Source of the DNA: Thiorhodovibrio winogradskyi
GTDB taxonomy: Bacteria; Pseudomonadota; Gammaproteobacteria; Chromatiales; Chromatiaceae
DNA: 64,000 nucleotides
Direction: 5' to 3'
NCBI RefSeq assembly: GCF_036208045.1
Contig: NZ_CP121472.1
Coordinates: 5,343,531-5,407,530, forward strand
In this document: piece after piece, positions 19,720-29,220 of the stretch
Numbering within the stretch: position 1 is the stretch's first letter
How the letters are laid out: the number at the start of each line of letters is the position of its first letter
Made by a program: the position numbers and the translations under genes
The notes under the pieces: model-generated
Database searches by the model: none
Seen by the model: the letters and a program-made list of their open reading frames with translations, nothing else
Told to the model about the DNA's origin: nothing

Positions 19720-20378
19720 TCGGCATCACCGGCCCGCGCCATGGCGCCCTGATGCCGCGCGGGCTGGTCGCGCTCGGCCTGTGGCTGGCCGGCGGACGAC
19801 CGCGCCAGCTCTATCCCGACGACAGCGAGCAAGCCCTGGCTGAATTGGCCGGACTGGTCGTCACCGGCGGTCATGATGTCGACCCGGTGCTCTATGCCGC
19901 CGCCCCCGAGGTCAAACCAAAGCTCGACCCCGAGCGCGACCGCTTCGAGACCCGCGCCATCGACCGCATGCTGGCCCGCCAGCGGCCGCTGCTGGGTATC
20001 TGTCGCGGTGCCCAACTGCTGAATGTGCGTCGCGGTGGGAGTCTGTTTCAGGAATTGCGTTCGCGGCGCAAGCAGACCTCCAACCGCTGGACCATTTTTC
20101 CGCTCAAGACCCTGCTGGTCGAGTCCAGTTCCCACCTGCACGCGCGCCTCGGCTGCGCGCGCTGTCGCATCAACAGCCTGCACAACCAGGGTATCGACCG
20201 ACTCGGTGCCGGCCTGCGCATTGCCGGACGCGATCTCGACGGCATCGTGCAGGCGGTGGAAGACCCCGATGCCAGCCTTGTACTCGGCGTGCAATGGCAT
20301 CCGGAATTTCTGCTCTACCTTGGCCGTCAGCGGCGGCTGTTTCGCGATCTGGTCGCCGCGGCGCGCGCGCCGAATTAG
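19692..20378 (+). CDS. Class I glutamine amidotransferase-like (peptidase C26, PuuD-like) protein
   Basis: The 228-residue product has the class I amidotransferase triad: nucleophile Cys in GICRGAQLLN at about residue 102, with His and Glu in QWHPEF near 202. It opens with RPLIGITGPRHG, as gamma-glutamyl-GABA hydrolases (PuuD) do. The LVVTGGHDVDP oxyanion strand near residue 55 is present. Its start lies inside the end of the amidoligase gene, so the pair is translationally coupled. A joint ligase/hydrolase pathway around a gamma-glutamyl-type amide is a reasonable inference. One stretch (residues about 118-135, RRKQTSNRW) departs from the usual pattern. Confidence 0.85.
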   Translation: MADANSRPLIGITGPRHGALMPRGLVALGLWLAGGRPRQLYPDDSEQALAELAGLVVTGGHDVDPVLYAAAPEVKPKLDPERDRFETRAIDRMLARQRPLLGICRGAQLLNVRRGGSLFQELRSRRKQTSNRWTIFPLKTLLVESSSHLHARLGCARCRINSLHNQGIDRLGAGLRIAGRDLDGIVQAVEDPDASLVLGVQWHPEFLLYLGRQRRLFRDLVAAARAPN

Positions 20379-20423
20379 CCTGGGGACGACCCGGCCCCCG
20401 CGCTGCTGCCGCCGCTGCCACCG

Positions 20424-20861
20424 ATGGATGCCTATCTCGGCCTCTTCGCCATCTCCTTTCTCGCCGCCACCCTGCTGCCGGCCTACTCCGAGGTGGTCTT
20501 CGCCGGTCTGCTCGCCACTGGTCATGCCCCTTGGGCACTCTGGGCCTGGGCGACCGCCGGCAACACCCTGGGTGCCGCGCTCAACTGGACCATCGGGCGC
20601 TGGCTGCTGCGGTTTCAGGACCGGCGCTGGTTTCCGGTCAATGGGGCGGGACTCAAAACCGCGCAGCGCTGGTTCCAGCGCTGGGGGGTGTGGTCGCTGC
20701 TGCTCGCCTGGGCGCCGGTTGGCGGCGATGCCCTGACCTTCATCGCCGGGATGATGCGGGTGCGCTTCCCGGTGTTTCTGCTGCTGACCGCGACCGGCAA
20801 AGGGCTGCGTTACGCGGTATTGTTGGGCTTGGTTGAAATCGGGCGACAATTTTGGCCATAG
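20424..20861 (+). CDS. YqaA-like (SNARE-associated/DedA-related) inner membrane protein
   Basis: The 145-residue product has about four hydrophobic helices and the family landmarks: a re-entrant N-terminal stretch with LLPAYSEVVFAGLL, the AGNTLGAALNWTIGRW segment near residue 47, and WAPVGGDALTFIAGMMR near 98. YqaA proteins are small relatives of the DedA lipid-flippase/transport family. It follows the amidotransferase gene by 45 bp and may be the last gene of the ettA-to-yqaA run. Its partner role is unknown. Confidence 0.82.
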   Translation: MDAYLGLFAISFLAATLLPAYSEVVFAGLLATGHAPWALWAWATAGNTLGAALNWTIGRWLLRFQDRRWFPVNGAGLKTAQRWFQRWGVWSLLLAWAPVGGDALTFIAGMMRVRFPVFLLLTATGKGLRYAVLLGLVEIGRQFWP

Positions 20862-20949
20862 CCATTCCGCAATCTGAATCAATGACTGTCGCACCCCCGC
20901 GGCAGCTATCCGCCTGGTTATTCAGCAGACGCCACAGGAAGCAGCTCGG

Positions 20950-20970
20950 GAAGCGGCTGAAAGCCGCTTC
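20950..20970. repeat. REP-like palindrome (9-bp stem, 3-nt loop)
   Basis: GAAGCGGCT at 20950-20958 pairs perfectly with AGCCGCTTC at 20962-20970. It lies in the 218-bp gap before the LON-domain gene. The motif resembles dispersed extragenic palindromes; it lacks a T-run. Confidence 0.6.
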
Positions 20971-21079
20971 TACACCATCGATCGATGCGAATCCGCGGCG
21001 GTCGACCTCGCAGGCGGGGACCTTAGCCCCCATCTGCTCAAACAAGCGATGCATACCACTTGACCGAGCTGGATTTGCC

Positions 21080-21739
21080 ATGAAACACAGTCCATTTATA
21101 CCCAATTTCGAGCAACTGCCCAAATTCCTTCCGATTTTTCCGCTGCCCGGCGCGGTGGTGCTCCCAGGCGTGCAATTACCGCTCAATATTTTCGAGCCGC
21201 GCTACCTGAACATGGTGCGCCAGGCACTGGCCGAGCAGCACATCATCGGCTTGGTGCAGCCCGCGGCGGGAGACCCAGAGTCCAGCGACGCCATTCATCG
21301 CATCGGCTGCGCCGGGCGCATCACCTCCTACAGCGAGACCCATGACGGGCGCATTGTGCTGGTGTTGACCGGCTTCTGCCGCTTCCGCGTGCTCGAGGAG
21401 GTCGAACCCCTGGCCGGCGTTCGCCGCGTGCTGGTGAGCTGGGATGAGTTCGCCGGTGACTACAACAACGATCAGCCCAAGCTGACGGATCGCGAACTGT
21501 TCATCGGCTCCCTGCGCAGCTTCTGCAACCGCCGCCAGGTCGAAATTCCCTGGGACGAAATCTCCAACATGGCCGACAACGACCTGGTCAATCTGCTCTG
21601 CGCCCATCTGCCACTGGATGTCGGCGACAAACAGGCGCTGATCGAAACCGTCGCCTTGCAGGAGCGCGCCACCCTGATGCGCGGGCTGATGGACATGTCC
21701 GCCCTCGCCAGCACCAATGGCGTGATACTGCGACACTGA
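21080..21739 (+). CDS. LON substrate-binding domain protein
   Basis: The 219-residue protein is a stand-alone LON N-terminal (substrate-binding) domain without the ATPase or protease parts. The conserved start of the domain is visible as LPIFPLPGAVVLPGVQLPL near residue 18, followed by IFEPRYLNMV, GLVQP and GCAGRITSY. Such proteins are widespread and sometimes annotated as peptidase S16; the function is not defined. The frame is open well upstream to 20852, but that part is Arg/Ser-rich without structure and holds a palindrome. I therefore take MKHSPF at 21080 as the start. Confidence 0.88.
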   Translation: MKHSPFIPNFEQLPKFLPIFPLPGAVVLPGVQLPLNIFEPRYLNMVRQALAEQHIIGLVQPAAGDPESSDAIHRIGCAGRITSYSETHDGRIVLVLTGFCRFRVLEEVEPLAGVRRVLVSWDEFAGDYNNDQPKLTDRELFIGSLRSFCNRRQVEIPWDEISNMADNDLVNLLCAHLPLDVGDKQALIETVALQERATLMRGLMDMSALASTNGVILRH

Positions 21740-21879
21740 AGGGCCACGAGTGGCCGCGACAACCACGGCGGCTGGCCGATGGCCGGACGGCTATCGCATC
21801 GAGCCGCTTGAAATTTGTCAATACAAGCATTATTCGCGATCTAAAGAGACACTGACTTCTGCACTTGGAGGGTTACAAC

Positions 21880-22206
21880 ATGGCCGTTACACTCACGGAT
21901 GCCGCCGCGCGGCATGTTTCCGGCATGATCGACAAGCGCGGGCACGGCCTGGGCATTCGCATCGGCACTAAAAAGAGCGGCTGTACCGGCTTTGCCTATC
22001 AGGTGGACTATGCCGACGACATTGACGAGGGCGATCAGGTGTTCGAGAGCCATGGCATTAAACTGGTGGTGGATGCCGAGAGCCTGACCCGGATTGATGG
22101 CACCGAGGTTGACTTCGTCAAATCCAGCCTGCTCAATGAAGGCTTCGAGTTTCGCAATCCCAATGTGAAGGACGCCTGCGGTTGCGGCGAGTCCTTCAGC
22201 GTCTGA
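21880..22206 (+). CDS. Iron-sulfur cluster assembly protein, IscA/SufA family
   Basis: A-type carriers accept and pass on [2Fe-2S]/[4Fe-4S] clusters. The 108-residue product has the three invariant cysteines: the KSGCTGF segment near residue 34 and the C-terminal ACGCGESF. A good ribosome-binding site (TTGGAGGG) lies ahead of the ATG at 21880; the in-frame ATG 15 bp upstream overlaps that site and is rejected. The next gene, sufE-like, starts 13 bp downstream, so the two form a small Fe-S biogenesis operon away from any full isc or suf cluster. Confidence 0.94.
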   Translation: MAVTLTDAAARHVSGMIDKRGHGLGIRIGTKKSGCTGFAYQVDYADDIDEGDQVFESHGIKLVVDAESLTRIDGTEVDFVKSSLLNEGFEFRNPNVKDACGCGESFSV

Positions 22207-22219
22207 GGTCCAAGGTCTC

Positions 22220-22678
22220 ATGTCCAGCCCGCCAGCGGCCGCCTCATCGGCTTCTTCGCCAGCAAGCGAACAGATCGCCGAGATCATCGACACCTTCGAA
22301 CTGCTCGGCGACTGGGATCAGCGCTACCAGTACCTGGTGGAAATCGGCGAGAAACTCGCGCCCATGGAGCCAGCCGACAAAAGCGACGCCAATCAAGTCA
22401 AGGAGTGCATGAGCACCGTGCATGTGGTCGCCAAGGCTGACGCGGCGGGCAACGGCCAACTCCAGTACCAGGGTGATTGCGACACCTCCATCATCAAGGG
22501 CGTGGTGGCCTTGCTGGTCGGGCTGTTCAGCGGCAAAACCCCGACCGAGATCGAAGCGTTGGACGTGGACGCGCTGTTCGAAGGGCTCAGGCTCGAGGAC
22601 CATCTGAGTCCAAGCCGCCATGTTGGGGTCTATGCCATCGTCAATAAGATGAAAGGCCAGGCGCTGGCATTCAGCTAA
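22220..22678 (+). CDS. sufE: Cysteine desulfuration protein SufE
   Basis: SufE accepts persulfide sulfur from a SufS-type cysteine desulfurase and hands it to the Fe-S scaffold. The 152-residue product has an Ala/Ser-rich N-terminus, the DWDQRYQYLVEIGEKL helix near residue 31, the acceptor-cysteine segment KECMSTVHVV near 62, and the GVVALLVGLFSGKTP and HVGVYAIVNKM segments. The residues around the Cys (CMSTVH) differ from the usual CQSQVW. No sufS is adjacent. The gene converges on the alpha/beta hydrolase gene, with their stop codons overlapping. Confidence 0.9.
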   Translation: MSSPPAAASSASSPASEQIAEIIDTFELLGDWDQRYQYLVEIGEKLAPMEPADKSDANQVKECMSTVHVVAKADAAGNGQLQYQGDCDTSIIKGVVALLVGLFSGKTPTEIEALDVDALFEGLRLEDHLSPSRHVGVYAIVNKMKGQALAFS

Positions 22679-23754
22679 CTCCCGCGACAGGTTTTAAGAC
22701 GCGGGCACAGAAAATCCAGCATCATCGCGCGCACGCGCGCCGTATCCTCGGGCGCCAATATATCTCCGGACAAGGCATGATGTTGCGGGTCGCTGGTGTT
22801 TTCCACTGGTATTAAGACCTTGTCCACCGCGCCGAAGCGCGGAAAGAAACGCTCGATTCCGTTGGCATTCACCACCCGGTCCTCCCGTGCATAGAGCACC
22901 AGCACCGGTGCCTTGATGCGCTCGACCGGGCTCATGCGCGCAAGCTTGACCACCCCCATCATCACCAGCAGGGCCTTGCTCGGATAACGCCAGGTCCAGT
23001 AGCGGGCGTGTTCCGGGTTGCGCGGCTTCCACTCATAGTCCGGTCCCACCACCCAGCGCACCAGAACATGCGCCCAGGGCCAAAGCAGGATTTCCGACAT
23101 GGGATCGCGCGGACCATAGTTCGGTGAGAGCAAAACGAGCGCGGCCAGGTCCGCCGCCGCGGACTGTGACGCCAGCCAGGTTGCCAGGGCTCCGCCATTG
23201 GAGGCACCCACCAGCACCACGCGCCCGCCGAGTTGGCGACCAATGGCAAGGGCCTCCCAAGCATCGCGCTGCCAGTCGGCCACAGTGGCGGCGGCCAAAG
23301 CATCACCGCCGCGGCCATGGCCGCTCAACCGGGCAAAATAGAGATTGGCGTTGAGCGCGGCGGCGACCTCCTCCATTAGCGGCCGGCTCTCCTGACGGCT
23401 GGAGGAAAAGCCGTGCAGGTAAACCAGGGCGATGTCAGTGCGCGCGCCGGGCGCCGACGCCCAGCGGATGGTCTTCTCGGTGCCGGGGATCAAATCGGCA
23501 ATAGCGGCTTCGCTTCGCGTCAGCCAGGCGTCAAGCCTGGACGCCTCCGGAATGCTGGATTCCAGTTTGCTGTTAGCAGGGCTGGCGGGATTGACGGCAG
23601 GGTCATCGGCATGCCAGGAAACCATCACTCTCGGCCCCGTGAAGAATACCCAACTGGCCGTTGCCATAACGACCACGAACAGGATGAACAACCGGCGGCG
23701 GACAGATTTGGTCTTGATCCGCGCGGCGGCGATAGGCTTCTCGCACCTCGGCAT
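22675..23754 (-). CDS. Membrane-anchored alpha/beta hydrolase
   Basis: The 359-residue product has a single N-terminal hydrophobic helix (residues about 20-40, LFILFVVVMATASWVFF) and then an alpha/beta hydrolase domain. It has the oxyanion HGFSSSR near residue 120, the nucleophile elbow GASNGGALA near 190, the ARED acid-turn near 296 and a C-terminal His (DPQHHALSG). It is probably a serine esterase or lipase anchored on the periplasmic face. The frame is open to 23916, but the extra 54 residues are not hydrophobic and precede the natural signal-anchor. I prefer MPRCEKP at 23754, with moderate certainty. Confidence 0.8.
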   Translation of the reverse strand: MPRCEKPIAAARIKTKSVRRRLFILFVVVMATASWVFFTGPRVMVSWHADDPAVNPASPANSKLESSIPEASRLDAWLTRSEAAIADLIPGTEKTIRWASAPGARTDIALVYLHGFSSSRQESRPLMEEVAAALNANLYFARLSGHGRGGDALAAATVADWQRDAWEALAIGRQLGGRVVLVGASNGGALATWLASQSAAADLAALVLLSPNYGPRDPMSEILLWPWAHVLVRWVVGPDYEWKPRNPEHARYWTWRYPSKALLVMMGVVKLARMSPVERIKAPVLVLYAREDRVVNANGIERFFPRFGAVDKVLIPVENTSDPQHHALSGDILAPEDTARVRAMMLDFLCPRLKTCRGS

Positions 23755-24354
23755 GGCATTCAGACCTCCCAAAATCGCCCCAAAAGCGCCCTGATTTTTG
23801 GACAGTAAAAAGTTCCATTGATATCGCTTAAGATGTTTCGACAGGTTATCGACCAAATTGACAAAATCGTGTTCATTTTCGCGCCCGAAAGGTTGAGCCA
23901 TGTGCTTCGCTTGCACAGGAAAACCCTTATTCTCTATTTATTATTTATGAATCATATACTTAAAGCAACATAAAATAGAACTAAGGAAATGGTGCTGAGT
24001 CGTCTGTGTTCCTGTTGGCCCCAGAGTCCCCAGAGCCCTGGTCATTCTGGGATCTGTTTAGTATCAACGGACACCTGATGCTCGCCGACTATTTGCGCCA
24101 TTCGAGCGTTTTGACCGTCAGCGCGCGCGATTGCACCGATGCCGAGACGGCGCGCGCCTTCCTCATGACGCCCCATCAGTCGTCCGGACCCGGCAATCGA
24201 AGGCGCGCTTCACCCGTGGCGACATCCTGGCCGGGTTAGGAATCGAGTTGATCGGCCAATCCGTCTCGCCTTGGCTGTTGGCCATTGGAACGCTCAGCCG
24301 ACTCTCTTATGCTTGTCCGTTCCCCGGTTGATCGATACAAAAGGAGTGTTAAGC
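23755..24354. other. Intergenic region, partly AT-rich, before the Uma2/DUF4351 gene
   Basis: The stretch 23905-23995 is markedly AT-rich compared with the rest of the window and could hold promoters for the divergent flanking genes. From 24006 to 24330 there are short open frames with no recognisable domain. Their pattern could be a decayed gene, but I cannot name one. An AAGGAG ribosome-binding site at 24341 serves the next gene. Confidence 0.5.
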
Positions 24355-25158
24355 ATGTCACAAAACCCCCTGCACCAAACGCGCGGTCCCTTTTTCGCCG
24401 CGCAATTGCGCGATGGCGATCCTTATGAACTGAGCAACGGCCATCCCATCGAATGTCTGCCTGCGGGCGGACGCCACGCCCGCGCCAACCTGGTTGGCGG
24501 CTTGGCCATGGAAACCGATCCCGAGGTCGAGGACGCCGCCGTCGATGCCGGTTACGCCTTCGGCCCCCAGGATCTGCGCGCTCCGGATATCGCCGTGGGC
24601 AATGTGCCGGACGCCCCCGGCTGGATTGCCGGCGTTCCACCGCTGGCGGTGGAATATGCCGACAGCGGACAGGACGAGCAGGAGCTACAGGACAAGATCC
24701 GCGAACTACTGGCTGCGGGAACCCGCTACCTGTGGGTGGTGCGCTTGCAAGGCCCGCGTCGGGTCGAGGTGTATGAACCAGGCCAACCCTGCCGGACGTG
24801 CTATCCGGGACAAGCGCTCAGCGCGGCCGGGGTGCTGAAAAATCCACTGCCGGTCGAGGCGCTTTACGATCCCCAGGCCGCGCACGAGGTCGCACTGCGC
24901 AATCTGCTCCAGCGCAAGGGCTATGACAGCCTGGATGCCGTGCGCGACCAAAGCAAAGCCGAGGGCAAAGCCGAGGGCGAGCTGGGTCTGGTGCTACGCC
25001 AGCTCGACAAGCGCCTTGGTGGTCTTGCGCCCGCGCTCGCGGCGCGAATTCGCCAGCTCGACCCGGCGCAACTGACGGCCCTCGGCGACGCGCTGCTGGA
25101 TTTTGGCCAGGAGCGCGATTTGCAGGCGTGGCTCGACCGCTGCGCTGGCGACGGCTGA
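24355..25158 (+). CDS. Uma2/DUF820-like nuclease-fold protein with C-terminal DUF4351
   Basis: The 267-residue product has a Uma2-type (DUF820) restriction-endonuclease-like core: APDIAVG near residue 78 and LAVEYADSG near 101, in the places of the Asp and Glu catalytic residues. The C-terminal 55 residues match DUF4351 (LGLVLRQLDKRLGGLAPAL, then LLDFGQERDLQAWL), which is common in cyanobacteria and purple sulfur bacteria on PD-(D/E)xK proteins. Between them is a KAEGKAEGE linker. Activity is unproven. A damaged second copy lies at 32312-32802, so the gene has duplicated locally. An AAGGAG site supports the start. Confidence 0.8.
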   Translation: MSQNPLHQTRGPFFAAQLRDGDPYELSNGHPIECLPAGGRHARANLVGGLAMETDPEVEDAAVDAGYAFGPQDLRAPDIAVGNVPDAPGWIAGVPPLAVEYADSGQDEQELQDKIRELLAAGTRYLWVVRLQGPRRVEVYEPGQPCRTCYPGQALSAAGVLKNPLPVEALYDPQAAHEVALRNLLQRKGYDSLDAVRDQSKAEGKAEGELGLVLRQLDKRLGGLAPALAARIRQLDPAQLTALGDALLDFGQERDLQAWLDRCAGDG

Positions 25159-25330
25159 ACATGCGGGCGCTTGGCGGCTGATGTTCTCGCGGCGGACCAG
25201 GATGTGCGCGAGCGAATAGGGCTGGTTCAGTGACATTGGTCAAGGCCTTTTTCGGTGAAATACACCATGCTGAGCCCATCGCCAACACGGCACATCGCCC
25301 GGTGATCGGGCAGCACCATCCTTGAGTGGT

Positions 25331-26878
25331 ATGATCGATCCTCGCCCGACACCCTTGCTCGCCATGCGCGGGATCGTCAAGACCTTTCCTGGTGCGAAGG
25401 CGCTTAACGGCGTTTCCCTGCACGTCATGGCCGGGGAGATCCACGCCATCTGTGGCGAGAACGGCGCTGGCAAATCGACCCTGATGAAGATTCTCTCGGG
25501 CGTCTATCCGCATGGCGCTTTCGAGGGGGACATCCTGCTGCGCGGCGAACCGGTGACCTTCAAGGACATTCGCGCCAGCGAAGCCGCCGGCATCGCCATT
25601 ATCCATCAAGAGCTGGCCCTGATTCCGGCCTTGTCCATCACCGAGAACCTGTTTCTCGGCCATGAGATCGCCCGCGCCGGGGTCATCGACTGGACCCAAG
25701 CCCAGGCCCAGGCCCGCGGCCTGCTTGAACGCGTCGGTTTGCGCGAGGATCCTGATACCGCCATCCAGCACTTGGGCGTCGGCAAGCAGCAACTGGTGGA
25801 GATCGCCAAGGCGCTTGGCAAGTCGGCGCGGCTGTTGATTCTCGATGAACCCACCGCCGCGCTGAACGAGGACGACTCCGCCCATTTGCTAACCCTGCTG
25901 CGCGACCTGCGCGCCCAGGGGATGACCTGCATCCTGATCAGCCACAAGCTGAACGAAGTGCTGGCCAGCGCCGACGCCATCACCATCCTGCGCGATGGTC
26001 AATCCATCGAGACGCTGCGCTTGACCGGCGACCAGACCGAACCGGTCAATGAGGATCGGCTCATTCGCGCCATGGTCGGGCGCTCCTTGGGGGTACGGTT
26101 TCCCGCGCGCTCAAGCCCCATCGGCGCGTCCTTTTTTGAAGTGCGCGACTGGACGGTGCGCCATCCCCAGAACCCCGAGCGGCGGGTGTGCAAGGGCATC
26201 GGCTTCAGCGTGCGGCGCGGGGAGATTCTCGGTTTCGCCGGGCTGATGGGCGCCGGGCGCACGGAACTGGCACTGTCCCTGTTCGGGCGCTCCTATGGCA
26301 TTCACGAGCGCGGGCAAATCCTGATGAACGGACAGGCGTTGCATCTGCCGACCGTGGCGGCGGCCATCCACCATGGCATCGCCTATGTGACCGAGGATCG
26401 CAAAACCCTGGGGCTGAATCTACTCGATGACATCAAGACCACCACGGTCGCCGCGAATCTCGGTCGGATCAGCCGCCACGGCGTGATCGACCGCGAGCGC
26501 GAGGTGGCGGTCGCCGAGGACTATCGCCGCTCCCTGCGCATCAAAACATCCAGTGTCAATGCCTGCGTCGGCCAGCTCTCTGGTGGCAATCAACAAAAAG
26601 TGATTCTGGCCAAATGGCTGTTCACCGAACCAGAACTCCTGATTCTCGACGAGCCCACGCGCGGCATTGATGTCGGCGCCAAGCAGGAGATTTACGCCCT
26701 GATTCGCCAGCTCGCCGCCAAGGGCAAGGGCGTGATCCTGATCTCCTCCGAGCTGCCGGAGTTACTCGGCCTGGCCGATCGCATCCATACGCTGTGCGAG
26801 GGCGCCATCACCGGCGAACTGGAACGCGACCAGGCCAGCCAGGAACGCCTGATGCGACTGATGACGGTGAACCAATGA
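25331..26878 (+). CDS. Sugar ABC transporter ATPase (MmsA/XylG-like, two ABC domains)
   Basis: The 515-residue protein is the double-ATPase subunit typical of carbohydrate uptake type 2 (CUT2) importers. The first domain has Walker [10 protein letters not shown] near residue 42 and Walker [12 protein letters not shown] near 175. The second has the signature LSGGNQQKV near 417 and [14 protein letters not shown] near 440, with the usual degenerate second Walker A (GLMGAGRTE). Sequence features fit the MmsA subgroup that works with ChvE-type multiple-sugar binding proteins. The start is the ATG at 25331; a TTG 9 bp upstream is less likely. It overlaps the permease-fusion gene by 4 bp (ATGA). Confidence 0.93.
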   Translation: MIDPRPTPLLAMRGIVKTFPGAKALNGVSLHVMAGEIHAICGENGAGKSTLMKILSGVYPHGAFEGDILLRGEPVTFKDIRASEAAGIAIIHQELALIPALSITENLFLGHEIARAGVIDWTQAQAQARGLLERVGLREDPDTAIQHLGVGKQQLVEIAKALGKSARLLILDEPTAALNEDDSAHLLTLLRDLRAQGMTCILISHKLNEVLASADAITILRDGQSIETLRLTGDQTEPVNEDRLIRAMVGRSLGVRFPARSSPIGASFFEVRDWTVRHPQNPERRVCKGIGFSVRRGEILGFAGLMGAGRTELALSLFGRSYGIHERGQILMNGQALHLPTVAAAIHHGIAYVTEDRKTLGLNLLDDIKTTTVAANLGRISRHGVIDREREVAVAEDYRRSLRIKTSSVNACVGQLSGGNQQKVILAKWLFTEPELLILDEPTRGIDVGAKQEIYALIRQLAAKGKGVILISSELPELLGLADRIHTLCEGAITGELERDQASQERLMRLMTVNQ

Positions 26879-29220
26879 TGACAGCACTCAAACATCTGTT
26901 TGGCAGCGATCCGCGCCAGTTCGGCATGATCTTCGCCTTGCTCGCGCTGGTGAGCTTTTTCCAGATCCAGACCGGCGGATTGGTGCTGACCCCGGCCAAT
27001 CTGATGAATCTGCTCAACGGCAACGCCTATATCCTGGTGCTGGCCGTGGGCATGGTGCTGGTGATCATCGCCGGGCACATTGATCTCTCGGTTGGCTCGG
27101 TGGCGGCCTTTGCCGGGATTGTGCTGGCTTTGGCAATCCGCGATTGGGGGTTGGCGCCCTGGCTGGCGGTGCTTTTGTGCCTGGGCGTGGGCGCGCTGAT
27201 CGGCGCCTGGCAGGGGTTTTGGGTGGCCTATGTCGGCATTCCGGCCTTTGTCGTCACCCTGGCCGGGATGATGCTGTTTCGCGGCGCCAATCAGGCGCTG
27301 GGCCACGCCAACACCATTCCGGTGCCGGAGTCGATTCAGTTCCTCGGCGGCGGCTATCTGCCCACCTTCGGTTATGACACAGGATTGAACGATCCGACCT
27401 TGATGCTGGGCACGGGCGCCATCCTGTGGCTGGTGATTGGCGGTTGGCGCGCGCGCCAGCGCACCTTGGCCCTCGGCGGCGAGGTGGCGCCCCTGGGCAT
27501 CCTGGCGGCGCGGCTTGGTTTGCTGGCGGTGGTGATCGCTTGGCTGACCTATCAATTCGCCAGCGGTCGGCCGGGCACGTCCTTTCCGGTGCCGGGGCTG
27601 ATGCTGGTCAGCCTGGTGCTGCTTTACTCCTTCATCGCCGGGCACACCATTCTCGGCCGCCATGTCTATGCCGTGGGCGGCAACAGTCAGGCGGCGCGCC
27701 TGTCCGGGGTCGATACCCGCCGCGTCACCTTCCTGGTGATGATGAACATGTCCATCCTCGCCGCGCTGGCGGGGCTGATGTTTGTCGGTCGCGCGACCGC
27801 ATCCGGTCCCTTCGATGGCGTGAGTTGGGAGCTGGATGCCATCTCGGCGGTCTTCATCGGCGGCGCGGCGGTCTCAGGCGGCGTCGGCACCGTCATCGGC
27901 GCGGTGATTGGCGGCCTGGTGATGGCGGTGCTCAATAACGGCTTGCAGCTCATGGGCGTGGGCGCCGATTGGACGCAGATCATCAAGGGACTGGTGCTCT
28001 TGCTGGCGGTGGCTTTCGATGTCTATAGCAAGCGTCAGGGGCGCCCGTCCATCATCGGCTGGCTGATGCGGCAGCGGCCGCAGCCACACCCGCGGTCAGC
28101 ACAGACCGAAGCGGCCACGCCGGCGGTGCTGCCCGTCGTTCTCGCGGCGCTGCTGCTGGTTGGCTTGGGTGCAGGACTGCTGTGGCTGACCGGGCACCGA
28201 CCAACCCCAGGGGCGGACGCCGACAGCGCCGCGAGCGGTTTTCCAGCAGACAGCCTGATCGGGGTCGCTCTGCCGCAAAAAACCTCGGAGAACTGGGTGC
28301 TCGCGCAGCAGTTGTTCCAGCATGGCCTGGGCGCGGCGGGCTTCCGCTTCGATGTGCAGTTCGCCAACGGCGGCGTGCCCGAGCAGCAAAATCAAATTCA
28401 GACCATGGTCGCCAAGGGCGCGAAGGTGATCATCGTCGGCGCCATCGATGGCTCCCAGCTCGGCGGGCAGTTGCGTGAGGCCGAAGATGCCGGGACGCGG
28501 GTCATCGCCTACGACCGGCTACTGACCAACACCTCGGCGGTCGATTACTACGTCGCCTACGACAACTTCAAGGTCGGTGTGCTCCAGGGCCAGGCCCTGC
28601 TCGAAGGGCTTGCGCAACGCAAGGGGGCGCCGCCCTGGACGATAGAGCTGTTCGCCGGCTCGCCGGACGATGCCAACAGCCAGGTCTTTTTCGATGGCGC
28701 CATGAGTGTGCTTGGCCCGCGCATCCAAGACGGCACGTTGGTGGTCACTTCCCGGCAGACGCGCTTTGCCCAAGCCGCCACCCAGGGCTGGAAAGCCGAG
28801 AATGCCCAGCGGCGCATGGATACGCTGTTCGCCGGCACTTACGACCAAACGGAACTCGCTGGCGTGCTGGCCCCGAACGATACCCTGGCCCGCGCAATCC
28901 TGACCTCGGCGCGCGCCGCTGGCAAGGCGCTGCCCGTGGTCACCGGGCAAGATTCGGAAGTCGAGTCGGTCAAGTCCATCCTGCGCGGCGAGCAGTACGC
29001 GAGCATCTACAAGTCCACCAGCGATCTGGTGCGCCAGGCCATCGCCATGGTGGTGGATCTCCAGCAAGGGCGCGAGCCACCTGTGAACGATGATCACAGC
29101 TACAACAATGGCGTCAAGATCGTCCCCGCCTATCTGCTCGAGCCGCTGATCGTGACCCAGGCCAATGCGCGGGAGGTCTATGCCCAGGACCCCATTCTTA
29201 AACGGATTGTCAATCCATGA
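26875..29220 (+). CDS. Sugar ABC permease fused to its membrane-tethered ChvE-like binding protein
   Basis: The 781-residue product joins two normally separate CUT2 subunits. Residues about 1-395 form an MmsB/XylH-like permease, with [16 protein letters not shown] near 62, [14 protein letters not shown] near 118 and a C-terminal helix bundle with [20 protein letters not shown] basic Gln/Pro-rich linker follows, then an extra transmembrane helix at about 415-438. From about 459 to 780 comes a ChvE-type periplasmic binding domain ([46 protein letters not shown]). The binding protein would therefore be held at the membrane next to its permease. One uninterrupted frame with coding-like composition argues against a sequencing artefact. 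The start overlaps the ATPase stop; the end overlaps the porin start. Confidence 0.92.
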   Translation: MMTALKHLFGSDPRQFGMIFALLALVSFFQIQTGGLVLTPANLMNLLNGNAYILVLAVGMVLVIIAGHIDLSVGSVAAFAGIVLALAIRDWGLAPWLAVLLCLGVGALIGAWQGFWVAYVGIPAFVVTLAGMMLFRGANQALGHANTIPVPESIQFLGGGYLPTFGYDTGLNDPTLMLGTGAILWLVIGGWRARQRTLALGGEVAPLGILAARLGLLAVVIAWLTYQFASGRPGTSFPVPGLMLVSLVLLYSFIAGHTILGRHVYAVGGNSQAARLSGVDTRRVTFLVMMNMSILAALAGLMFVGRATASGPFDGVSWELDAISAVFIGGAAVSGGVGTVIGAVIGGLVMAVLNNGLQLMGVGADWTQIIKGLVLLLAVAFDVYSKRQGRPSIIGWLMRQRPQPHPRSAQTEAATPAVLPVVLAALLLVGLGAGLLWLTGHRPTPGADADSAASGFPADSLIGVALPQKTSENWVLAQQLFQHGLGAAGFRFDVQFANGGVPEQQNQIQTMVAKGAKVIIVGAIDGSQLGGQLREAEDAGTRVIAYDRLLTNTSAVDYYVAYDNFKVGVLQGQALLEGLAQRKGAPPWTIELFAGSPDDANSQVFFDGAMSVLGPRIQDGTLVVTSRQTRFAQAATQGWKAENAQRRMDTLFAGTYDQTELAGVLAPNDTLARAILTSARAAGKALPVVTGQDSEVESVKSILRGEQYASIYKSTSDLVRQAIAMVVDLQQGREPPVNDDHSYNNGVKIVPAYLLEPLIVTQANAREVYAQDPILKRIVNP

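Noticed and set aside
24006-24239. 77-codon frame before the Uma2/DUF4351 gene
   Set aside because: There is no recognisable family and composition changes mid-frame; possibly a relic but unsupported.
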